From Serratia marcescens (GTDB lineage: Bacteria > Pseudomonadota > Gammaproteobacteria > Enterobacterales > Enterobacteriaceae), in assembly GCF_001902635.1 (NCBI RefSeq), contig NZ_MJAO01000007.1:1-64000 (forward strand): a DNA stretch of 64,000 nt. The letters run 5' to 3'. Both the position numbers and the translations under genes were made by a program. Under the pieces are notes generated by a model, which saw only the letters and a program-made list of their open reading frames with translations, was not told the DNA's origin and ran no database searches. Each line of letters begins with the position of its first letter. Position 1 is the stretch's first letter. Below, one piece after another: positions 39,734 through 46,137 of this stretch.

Positions 39734-40885
39734 TTACGGCAGAACGACGGCTTTTGTTTGGTTGCTTCTGAGCAGCATCTTGCCGAGCTTGATGCCTGGT
39801 TTCTCAACAAAGTGATACAGCAACGTTGCGATACCATAGGTGACCGGGAGAATGATCCCAGATGCAACAATGAACCTCATTACTGAAGAGAGTTCGGCAA
39901 ACGATGTGTTTGAGAGCAAATAGGCGACGACCGGTATCACTATCAATAAGTGAAGCAAGTAAACTGAGTATGAAACATCCCCCAGGAATACGCTGAAGCG
40001 GTTTGTCAGGAACCACCGAGGCAAGCGCAATGCATGCCCCCATTTGCTGTCTTCGCTCCGAGCCCAAAGAATCATGACCATCATTAAGGTCATACCTATC
40101 TGAGCGAGCAAATAGAATTTATAAAATTCTTTTGGCAAATAGGCGCTGCCCAGTACCGCCAACAAAGCAAAAGCGACATATCTAACGCTCTGTCTGCGAA
40201 CGGACTCAGCAATCAGCATGCCTGCGATAAACACGTTCAGCTTGATGAGGATCATGGAGGGCATAGGGAACGCAGCAAAATAGCCCGGTAGTAAGAACTT
40301 GGCCAGCCCGCACAGCAGAACTATGGCGAGACATGCACGAGCAAATCCCAGTTTCAAGACGGCTAACATGATGAATGGGAAAAGAAAATAGAACTGCATT
40401 TCCAATCCGATACTCCAGTCGGGTAGTGCCGTATTGAAAGAGTAATCAGGCAGGAAGCCAAACATAAAGGTGACGTGTGTGAACACGTTCAAAAATGTAT
40501 GGTCGCTATAGCGTGAAGCGTTGGTTTGCGTTTCGCTGTAGAAGTGGCCGATGATGTCTCTGGCCTCACCAAAATAGCTACCAAGAGCGATCGCCAGTAC
40601 GAGCAAAACATAGTAAAGCGGCGCGATGCGAAAGAACCGCCGAGTCCAAAATTTTTTAAACGTCGACGCGTCGGTCCAGGGTTCATGTTCCTTACGCTCA
40701 ACATAATTCTTGGCCATCAGATAGCCGGAAAGCAGGATGAAGAGATCTACGCCGATAGCCGGGTCAGAAAGAATGGGGAGGTGGAAGCTGGTTAAAATAC
40801 AAATATGGCCCAAAACAACCCAGAGTGATGCCAGGCCGCGTAATCCTTCAAGTTCCTGTGACCACTTTTTAGCAGGTTGCATCAT
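39734..40885 (-). CDS. Acyltransferase-3 / OafA-like membrane O-acyltransferase
   Basis: Integral membrane protein of 383 residues with about ten membrane segments. The family marks are ELEGLRGLASLWVVLGHICI with the catalytic-type His, GVDLFILLSGYLMAK and RRFFRIAPLYYVL. Such enzymes add acetyl or other acyl groups to O-antigen, capsule or other surface sugars in the inner membrane. Codon use and base composition are more AT-rich than the flanking core genes, and it sits directly after a tRNA pair, so it was probably acquired. The substrate is unknown; a change in surface sugars could affect phage or tailocin adsorption. Confidence 0.82.
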   Translation of the reverse strand: MMQPAKKWSQELEGLRGLASLWVVLGHICILTSFHLPILSDPAIGVDLFILLSGYLMAKNYVERKEHEPWTDASTFKKFWTRRFFRIAPLYYVLLVLAIALGSYFGEARDIIGHFYSETQTNASRYSDHTFLNVFTHVTFMFGFLPDYSFNTALPDWSIGLEMQFYFLFPFIMLAVLKLGFARACLAIVLLCGLAKFLLPGYFAAFPMPSMILIKLNVFIAGMLIAESVRRQSVRYVAFALLAVLGSAYLPKEFYKFYLLAQIGMTLMMVMILWARSEDSKWGHALRLPRWFLTNRFSVFLGDVSYSVYLLHLLIVIPVVAYLLSNTSFAELSSVMRFIVASGIILPVTYGIATLLYHFVEKPGIKLGKMLLRSNQTKAVVLP

Positions 40886-41256
40886 AAGGATAAATCTCTA
40901 AATGGTTTTTCATTAGTTATTCCAATGGGTTAGTGAATTTTTGCTATTGTAGCATGGGATATGTGACGAGTTTAGCGTCGGATTCTGAATGTAAACGGCG
41001 GATAACGCGGGCTTTTTTTCAAAATGCGCCAATATATTGAAATTATTGAATTATTTTAGCAATATCGGTGTGCATCATAGTTAATAATTGTCTATGAAAT
41101 AGTAACATATTGTTTTTAGCTGTCGATGCTTTGAGGGGGAACAGCAGTGAAGCCGGCAGACAAAGTATGGCCATGCTGCCTTGCTGGTATAGAAAGGGGC
41201 TGTTGGCGTGAGGCTCAAATTTGGCCATTGCAGGGGGTTACGGTTGACGCCGCTTA
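40886..41256. other. AT-rich gap between acyltransferase and tailocin region
   Basis: 371 bases with no convincing gene. A 61-codon minus-strand frame (41043-41228) has no family resemblance and no ribosome site. The segment probably contains the acyltransferase promoter and the left junction of the accessory module. Confidence 0.5.
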
Positions 41257-41334
41257 TCAAATATCAGTGGCCTGCCACTGATCCGCTTCTTCGAACATCT
41301 CTTCCAACATCCGGTTCAACTCGCTGTCGGCGCG
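41257..41334 (-). pseudogene. 3' fragment of a dinI-like gene
   Basis: The last 25 or so codons of a DinI-like protein, reading RADSELNRMLEEMFEEADQW then QATDI and a stop. They match the C-terminus of the intact copy at 57954-58196 (SDREKLNRMLEEMFEEADQW then LVTDI). The nucleotides are 61/64 identical over 41257-41320 and 57954-58017. The fragment is cut at its 5' side by the end of the repressor gene. It marks the left edge of the tailocin module. Confidence 0.8.
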
Positions 41335-41340
41335 GCCTGC

Positions 41341-42030
41341 TCACAACCTTGCGGAAGGTAACCAGGCACCGAGCACTATCCCGATAATCTCGTACTCATC
41401 GGCATTCAACGCCGGATAACCGGGCATGGCCGTTGTAAGCCATCGATGCCCGGCGTCTTCGACATACGTTTTAAAGGTCAGCTCTGCACTGTGGCTGTGT
41501 TTCGCTATCACCTTATCGCCGGATACAAATTCGGTTACGCCGGCGGTGACGGGTTCTACGAGTATCAATGCGCCTTTTGGGTAATTGGCACAGGCAGAGC
41601 CGCTCATCGTGTCATCTTGCACCGGCAGCCAGTAGGCCTGAGCGCTGCACTGCACCATAGCAGGGTAGTGGACGGTAGCGCCTTTGCGCTGCTGTTCGTG
41701 AGACAACGGCAATGTCCACGTCAGCAGCGGAAGCGTTTTAACATGGGCTTTTGTGGCCTTCGGCCTGATGGCGCGTTGCTCGGTTTTTTCCAGACCGTCC
41801 AGCCAACCGATTTGCACGGCGAAGTATTGTTCAATCCTTCGCGCCATGTCGCCACTGATGCCTTTTTTTCCTTTCTTGCCAGGCGGATAGAGCAGACGGG
41901 AAACATAGTCTGCGGCAATGCCAAGCGCCTCGGCAAGGCGCTTTTGGCCCCCTACGCCAAGGTTATCGATCAGGATAGCCAGGCGTTTTCGCCGCATCTC
42001 CTGCATGTGCATTTTCTGCTCGTCGTTCAT
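41341..42030 (-). CDS. Phage-type repressor (helix-turn-helix plus S24 domain)
   Basis: CI-like repressor of 229 residues. An N-terminal helix-turn-helix (KRLAEALGIAADYVSRLLYP, about 31-50) and a C-terminal LexA/CI-type domain (residues 135-225: WLPVQDDTMSGSACANYPKG then ALILVEP, and AELTFKTYVEDAG) are visible. At the catalytic serine position there is Thr141; the lysine (Lys187) is kept. No Ala-Gly cleavage bond is seen in the linker, so self-cleavage may be lost or slow. It is divergent from the antiterminator, and two matching inverted-repeat operators lie in front of both genes, one over the rightward promoter. Confidence 0.85.
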   Translation of the reverse strand: MNDEQKMHMQEMRRKRLAILIDNLGVGGQKRLAEALGIAADYVSRLLYPPGKKGKKGISGDMARRIEQYFAVQIGWLDGLEKTEQRAIRPKATKAHVKTLPLLTWTLPLSHEQQRKGATVHYPAMVQCSAQAYWLPVQDDTMSGSACANYPKGALILVEPVTAGVTEFVSGDKVIAKHSHSAELTFKTYVEDAGHRWLTTAMPGYPALNADEYEIIGIVLGAWLPSARL

Positions 42031-42048
42031 GAGGCCATCGTACCTAAA

Positions 42049-42064
42049 TTTACCTGTGGGTAAA
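42049..42064. promoter_or_regulatory. Repressor operator 1
   Basis: TTTACC-TGTG-GGTAAA, a perfect inverted repeat 19 bases before the repressor start codon. It shares the core TACC-TSTG-GGTA with operator 2, whose centre is 39 bp away. Confidence 0.7.
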
Positions 42065-42077
42065 CGGCTTTTTGGTA

Positions 42078-42105
42078 TTGAAAAAAAAATACCTCTGGGT
42101 ATACT
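42078..42105 (+). promoter_or_regulatory. Rightward early promoter
   Basis: TTGAAA (42078-42083), a 16-bp spacer and TATACT (42100-42105): a strong sigma-70 promoter reading toward the antiterminator. Operator 2 overlaps its spacer and -10, and the LexA box begins 4 bases after its -10. Confidence 0.75.
42089..42102. promoter_or_regulatory. Repressor operator 2
   Basis: ATACC-TCTG-GGTAT, an inverted repeat with the same core as operator 1. It covers the spacer and part of the -10 of the rightward promoter, so bound repressor would exclude RNA polymerase. Confidence 0.7.
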
Positions 42106-42108
42106 TAA

Positions 42109-42128
42109 TACTGTTTATTTATACAGTA
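42109..42128 (+). promoter_or_regulatory. LexA (SOS) box at the tailocin promoter
   Basis: TACTGTTTATTTATACAGTA contains the exact CTGT-N8-ACAG LexA core with TA on both outer sides. It lies over the expected transcription start of the rightward promoter. This puts the antiterminator, and hence the lysis and tail genes, under direct SOS control. Confidence 0.88.
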
Positions 42129-42273
42129 TTCAGAGCGATATCCCTCGACGAGTGTTCTGGGTGGACCGGCTGTTGCGCGTTAGCGCACAGCGAACAGCAG
42201 GGCGGCTCGACCGACGTCGATAGTCGACACGGAGTCGTTGGCGATGTGGCAAACGCCCGAAGGAGGCGGAAAC

Positions 42274-42636
42274 ATGCGAGATGTGAACGAAGTTTTAGAA
42301 CGCTGGGGCGTATGGGCCAGGGACAACAGCGGCATTGATTATTCCCCCATTGCCGCCGGGTTCAAAGGGCTGTTGTCCTACAAATCGAATGGTGAGCTCT
42401 CCTGCTGCGATGATGATGGCCTGGTGATCGACGGCTGCGTTGGCAGATTGAAGAAATACAAACCGGAAGAGTTCGACCTCGTCATCGCACACCATGTTTA
42501 TGGCATATCCCTGCGCAAGATTGCCCTGAAGAGAAAGTGTTCAGACGGCACGATACGCAAAGAGATGCAAACGGCGGAGGGATTTATCGGCGGATGCCTG
42601 GCAATGTTGGATATAAAGTTGAGTATGGATCGCTGA
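42274..42636 (+). CDS. Phage antitermination protein Q family
   Basis: A 120-residue protein matching the phage antitermination Q family throughout: VNEVLERWGVWARDNSGIDY, SPIAAGFKGLLSYKSNG, CCDDDGLVIDGCVGRLKKY, HHVYGISLRKIALKRKCSDG and TIRKEMQTAEGFIGGCL. The last part is a helix-turn-helix. Q proteins join paused RNA polymerase near a late promoter and make it ignore terminators. GAAGGAGGCGGAAAC sets the start at 42274. The stacked terminator repeats directly downstream fit this role. This is the only gene between the early promoter and the lysis/tail operon. Confidence 0.88.
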   Translation: MRDVNEVLERWGVWARDNSGIDYSPIAAGFKGLLSYKSNGELSCCDDDGLVIDGCVGRLKKYKPEEFDLVIAHHVYGISLRKIALKRKCSDGTIRKEMQTAEGFIGGCLAMLDIKLSMDR

Positions 42637-42738
42637 AACTGCTGCCGTTGAAATTGATGGCTTATTTCTCATTTCACTATGACATCAGGAATAGCAATGG
42701 CGGATGACATTTCTTGCGTGCCGCAATAATTTAAAAAA

Positions 42739-42850
42739 AGACTCACGCGTACGCAAATAAGTCTGTAATCTGATAAAACTGAGTTGTTACCGGCGCCGCC
42801 GCACGATAAATAAAACCTCGCTCCGGCGGGGTTTTATTTTTTATCATAAA
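42739..42850 (+). repeat. Terminator-bearing tandem repeat, unit 1
   Basis: The 112-bp unit begins AGACTCACGCGTACGCAAAT (with the 8-bp palindrome GCGTACGC) and continues through TCTGTAATCTGATAAAACTG. It ends in an intrinsic terminator, ACCTCGC-TCCG-GCGGGGT followed by TTTATTTTTT (about 42815-42842). No protein frame runs through it. Units 2 and 3 are near-identical. Confidence 0.9.
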
Positions 42851-42960
42851 AGACTCACGCGTACGCAAATAAGCCTGTAATCTGATAAAACTGAGTTGTT
42901 GCCGGCACCGCTGCACGATAGATAAACCTCGCTCCGGCGGGGTTTTATTTTTTTCATAAA
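42851..42960 (+). repeat. Terminator-bearing tandem repeat, unit 2
   Basis: A 110-bp copy, starting AGACTCACGCGTACGCAAAT and ending in the same terminator stem and T-rich tail (about 42926-42955). Differences from unit 1 are a few point changes and one-base indels (for example AAGCCTG for AAGTCTG). Confidence 0.9.
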
Positions 42961-43066
42961 AGACTCACGCGTACGCAAATAAGTCTGTAATCTGATAAAA
43001 CTGAATCGTTGCCGGCACCGCCGTACGATAAATAAACCTCGCTCCGACGGGGTTTTTCATTTTTAA
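42961..43066 (+). repeat. Terminator-bearing tandem repeat, unit 3
   Basis: Third copy. The 5' 40 bases are kept, the middle is slightly diverged (CTGAATCGTT), and the terminator stem has one change (TCCGACGGGG) that shortens the perfect stem but keeps the T-rich tail. Confidence 0.88.
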
Positions 43067-43321
43067 CCTCCTTGTCAAAACGGTCAATCACTCACTGCAT
43101 AATGACTGCCATTGAATGACCACGACGGGAGGCTAATCCCTCTTCTTTATAAAACAGTGCAACCTTATTTACCTGCCCAGGTTGAGCAGGACGGATAAGC
43201 CATTTTCGACAGCGGTAATGGCCGTTTTTTAAATAGAACAGGAATGACTGATAGGGGCGCCGTATTTAGCCGCTCTTTTCCATGACTCCCGAAGATCGGG
43301 CTATGCCCCGGTAAGGGGAGG
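43067..43321. other. Leader between terminator repeats and holin
   Basis: About 255 bases without a gene. It contains a perfect palindrome ACCTGCCCAGGT (43170-43181), which sits in a hairpin CCTGC ... GCAGG, and a weak stem before TTTTTT near 43225. It is probably the leader of the lysis/tail operon and may hold the late promoter or Q loading site; no sure promoter was assigned. Confidence 0.4.
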
Positions 43322-43324
43322 GTG

Positions 43325-43645
43325 ATGATTATGCCTTGGAAAAATGAACCAAACATCCTTTCAATGCTGCTTGCTTTCGGCATGACGCTGCTGGGGGCGA
43401 TCGCCAGTTATTCCTTCAAGGTTTTGAACGGCGAAACCTTTAGCTGGAGGACGCTGTTCTTGCAGCTGTTCGTCTCTATTTTCGCCGGTTTGACCATGGT
43501 GATGATTGCACTGCATTACGACTGGCCTTCGGAGGTGATGGGCGGCGTATGCGGCATGGCGGGGTGGTCGGGAGCATCGCTGATTAAGGCATTGGAACGC
43601 CGATTTCTCAATAAAGCGTCAGGAGGAAATCATGAAGATAAGTGA
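43325..43645 (+). CDS. Holin
   Basis: Small membrane protein of 106 residues (ATG 43325) with about three hydrophobic segments (residues 10-30, 42-62 and 68-88) and a charged C-terminus, directly upstream of a lysozyme gene. It forms the inner-membrane lesion that lets the lysozyme out. Two starts are two codons apart (ATG 43325 and ATG 43331, behind AAGGGGAGGG), like the dual-start arrangement of lambda S. The first also has an in-frame GTG before it. It overlaps the lysozyme gene by 14 bases. Confidence 0.78.
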   Translation: MIMPWKNEPNILSMLLAFGMTLLGAIASYSFKVLNGETFSWRTLFLQLFVSIFAGLTMVMIALHYDWPSEVMGGVCGMAGWSGASLIKALERRFLNKASGGNHEDK

Positions 43646-44072
43646 CGATGGCATGGCGCTGATTAAGCGTTTCGAAGGCTTGCGGTTGCAGGCTTATCAG
43701 GACTCGGTCGGCGTTTGGACCATCGGCTACGGTTGGACCCAGCCGGTAGCAGGACGAAAAGTAGGGGCCGGCATGGCGATCGATGCCGCAACGGCCGAGC
43801 GTTTGCTGGTATGCGGCGTCGCCCAATTCGAGCAAGGCGTCGAACGGCGGGTGGCGGTGACGATCACGCAGGGGCAGTTCGATGCGCTGGTGAGCTTTGC
43901 CTATAACCTGGGCCTGCGCGCGCTGGAGAACTCGACGTTGCTGCGCCGGCTGAACGCCGGCGATCGGCAGGGGGCGGCCGACGAGTTCGGCCGATGGGTG
44001 AACGCGGGCGGCGTGCGGCTCGATGGGCTGGTTGCCCGGCGCGCGGCGGAACGCGCGCTGTTCCTTTCCTGA
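43632..44072 (+). CDS. Endolysin, GH24 lysozyme
   Basis: Muramidase of 146 residues of the T4-lysozyme/RrrD type. The catalytic Glu is in LIKRFEGLRLQAYQDSVGVW, followed by TIGYGWT with the Asp/Thr region, and QFDALVSFAYNLGLRAL later. It has no signal-anchor sequence, so export needs the holin. It is the second lysis gene; no Rz/Rz1 spanin frame follows before the tail genes. CAGGAGGAAATC is the ribosome site. Confidence 0.92.
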   Translation: MKISDDGMALIKRFEGLRLQAYQDSVGVWTIGYGWTQPVAGRKVGAGMAIDAATAERLLVCGVAQFEQGVERRVAVTITQGQFDALVSFAYNLGLRALENSTLLRRLNAGDRQGAADEFGRWVNAGGVRLDGLVARRAAERALFLS

Positions 44073-44129
44073 TGCCCGAATGCGTCGGCAGAACGATTCA
44101 ACCCTCAAAACGACGGAGATCTTGCCCAA

Positions 44130-44519
44130 ATGATTGAAGATGAAATCCAACGCTCGCTGGCCGCGCTAACCCACCTGGCGGTGCATCCGCTGATCTTGCC
44201 TGATCCGCAGCAAGAAGGTGTGACCTATCAGAAAATCAGCGATCTGAAGGTGAACACCGGTCTGGTTGACAGCTCGCTGGTGCAGAGCCGTTTTCAGATC
44301 GTGCTGTACGTGATCGACGATTACTCCCGGCTGATCGCTCTGGATAAGGCGGTTTTGAACGCCTGGGAAGGGGTTCGGCATGGCCATATCGGCCAATGGC
44401 CGGTGCAGGCGGTTACGCGCAGCACCCTTTTGCAGAGCGCCACGCCCCTGGCGGATAACCGCGTTCAGTATCGGATGGCGCGCGATTACCTCATTACCCA
44501 TTCCGAGGTGGCGGTGTGA
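44130..44519 (+). CDS. Tail completion/terminator protein (gp17/DUF3168-like)
   Basis: A 129-residue protein with the pattern of tail completion proteins: VTYQKISDLKVNTGLVDSSL, VQSRFQIVLYVIDDYSRLIA and LDKAVLNAWEG. These cap the end of the tail tube and fix its length. In a particle without heads, this protein would close the top of the tail. It overlaps the next gene (GTGA). The family assignment is by pattern and position and is fairly secure. Confidence 0.72.
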   Translation: MIEDEIQRSLAALTHLAVHPLILPDPQQEGVTYQKISDLKVNTGLVDSSLVQSRFQIVLYVIDDYSRLIALDKAVLNAWEGVRHGHIGQWPVQAVTRSTLLQSATPLADNRVQYRMARDYLITHSEVAV

Positions 44520-44908
44520 TCGCCATGAACGTTTCCGGCATGGCGGAATTGGCTCGCCGATTGGAAACGATTCGGCGCGAGGTCACCAACCACATTCTGC
44601 CGGAGGCCGGCCACGCCGCGTTAGCCCCGGTCCTTGGCACTATGCGGCAGTGCGCCGATCGTGGGGTGCCAAAAAGCGAGCCATCGCTGAGCGCCGGTAT
44701 CGCGATACGGCCGATCGTTACCGGATGGAACGCGGTGACGTTGCGCGTCGGCCCCAGTAAACAGCATTACCACAGAGCTCTGGCGCAGGAGTACGGCACG
44801 GCAACGCAAGCTGCCGCCCCGTTTATTCGCCCTGCGCTGGATCACCATAAGCACCAAGTGTTACGCATCCTGGCGGCTAACGTCCGCTATGGCATCGAAA
44901 ACCGGTAG
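44516..44908 (+). CDS. HK97 gp10-like tail component
   Basis: A 130-residue protein starting at GTG 44516 (overlapping the previous stop, after GAGGTGGCG) or ATG 44525. The sequence VSGMAELARRLETIRREVTN, LSAGIAIRPIV, YHRALAQEYGT and AAPFIRPALDHHKHQVL is typical of the HK97 gp10 family, minor proteins at the tail-neck end. It lies between the terminator and tube genes. Confidence 0.72.
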   Translation: MIAMNVSGMAELARRLETIRREVTNHILPEAGHAALAPVLGTMRQCADRGVPKSEPSLSAGIAIRPIVTGWNAVTLRVGPSKQHYHRALAQEYGTATQAAAPFIRPALDHHKHQVLRILAANVRYGIENR

Positions 44909-44950
44909 CGACCGCTACCATCCTTCATCAAAAAGAGAGAGAGAAAAACT

Positions 44951-45406
44951 ATGGCTGATAAAACTTCGCCAGAATACGCCATGCTGCCTGCCGGCACTAT
45001 CGTCAAATGGGGCACCGTTGGGGTGGCTCCCACGGCCATGAAGGCGCTGACCAACTGTAAAGCGGTGGGTGAAATGGGGCAGACCGGCGGTTTTGTCGAT
45101 TGCACCACGCTGCTGGATACCGCCAAGCAGTTTATTTCCGACCTGCCGGAAGGCGCGGAGAAATCCATCGGTTTCATCGACGATCCGTCCAACGCTGATT
45201 TCGCGGCGCTGCTGAATGCGGCGGACAAGCGTGAAACGGTGCAGTTCTACGTCGAGCTGCCGAATGGCCGTACCTCCACCTCCATCCTGTCGCTGTCCGG
45301 CTGGAAAATGAATGAGATCACCGCCCCGGCGAGCGAAGTCATTCAGATTACCGTTCAGGGCAAGCAAAACAGCAACACCTGGGGCTCGATCACCCCAAAG
45401 GTGTGA
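44951..45406 (+). CDS. Major tail tube protein
   Basis: A 151-residue lambda V-like tube subunit: AGTIVKWGTVGVAPTAMKAL, GGFVDCTTLLDTAKQFISDL, FYVELPNGRTST and APASEVIQITVQGK. Hexamer rings of this protein stack into the non-contractile tube. It is preceded by AAAAAGAGAGAGAG, a purine-rich ribosome site. The absence of any sheath gene nearby shows a flexible, non-contractile tail. Confidence 0.85.
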   Translation: MADKTSPEYAMLPAGTIVKWGTVGVAPTAMKALTNCKAVGEMGQTGGFVDCTTLLDTAKQFISDLPEGAEKSIGFIDDPSNADFAALLNAADKRETVQFYVELPNGRTSTSILSLSGWKMNEITAPASEVIQITVQGKQNSNTWGSITPKV

Positions 45407-45532
45407 CGCACCGACGGATCACGCTGGGTTAACGCCTGAGGGCGTGCGGCGCGATCGCTTCCGCCGCGGGCCACGTGGCCTGCGGCAACCTGCTTATATA
45501 CAGAGTAAACCGAGTTGAACAAGGAAAAACCG

Positions 45533-45898
45533 ATGACTGAGAAATACGATCTGAAAGCGCTGAAAGCGGCGTTGCTGAAATCCGACGACCACGTGATCGA
45601 AACGCAGATCTTTGGCGCCAAAGCCTTTATCCGCCGCCTGAAAGCCGCGGAACTGCAGGAAAATGAAGACGGCATGAAGGCCGCCATCGACAGCGGCGAC
45701 ATGAACAAAGCCGCACAGCTCAACGTGCAGCTGCTGCTGTCTTGCCTGATGACGCCGGACGGCAAACGCATCCCGGCCGGCGCCTTACCGAGCGTAGACG
45801 ATCTGCTGGCGGCGCACGACAACCCGACGCTGGTCGAAGCCATCGGCGCCGTCAAGCGCCATGCGGTCGGCAGCCTGGAGGAAGCGGAAAAAAACTGA
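45533..45898 (+). CDS. Tail assembly chaperone, G-like
   Basis: A 121-residue chaperone that holds the tape measure before tube assembly: DLKALKAALLKSDDHVIETQ, then AKAFIRRLKAAELQENEDGM and MTPDGKRIPAGALPSVDDLL. The start is ATG 45533 after AAGGAAAAACC; the frame begins earlier at a TTG without support. The last codons contain the slippery heptamer A-AAA-AAC (45889-45895), directly before the stop, for the G-T fusion. Confidence 0.85.
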   Translation: MTEKYDLKALKAALLKSDDHVIETQIFGAKAFIRRLKAAELQENEDGMKAAIDSGDMNKAAQLNVQLLLSCLMTPDGKRIPAGALPSVDDLLAAHDNPTLVEAIGAVKRHAVGSLEEAEKN

Positions 45899-46137
45899 CT
45901 GACTCGCCCTGGCTGATGTTGGTGTTCCAACTGGCCGATCGCTGGGGTGAGTCGGATCCTCGCAAGATCGCCGCGATGCCGGCGCATATCCTGAATCACT
46001 GGCGGGCATACTTCAAACTGCAAGGCATGACGGCCGATGCGGCGGAGAGTGCCCCCGTTCATCAATCCGGTCAGCCCGCGCAAAGCAGTATTGATATGCA
46101 GTGTGCTGACGTTATGCGAGTGCTGGGAAATGGCTGA
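45533..46137 (+). CDS. G-T chaperone made by -1 frameshift
   Basis: A -1 slip on A-AAA-AAC (45889-45895) joins the G frame to a second frame reading LTDSPWLMLVFQLADRWGES, then DPRKIAAMPAHILNHWRAYF and KLQGM to a stop at 46135-46137. This T domain has the WRAYF-type signature of lambda T, which binds the tape measure. The fusion would have about 201 residues. Position, direction and heptamer all match the lambda G/GT system; actual frameshifting is inferred. Confidence 0.8.

Noticed and set aside
41043..41228. A 61-codon minus-strand frame left of the tailocin
   Set aside because: No ribosome site and no resemblance to any family.
42739..43066. Tandem repeats as a possible CRISPR array
   Set aside because: Units are 106-112 bp, nearly identical over their whole length and contain terminators; there are no distinct spacers and no cas genes.
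43067..43321. A definite late promoter or Q loading site before the holin
   Set aside because: No -35/-10 pair of convincing quality could be chosen by eye, so no site is claimed.
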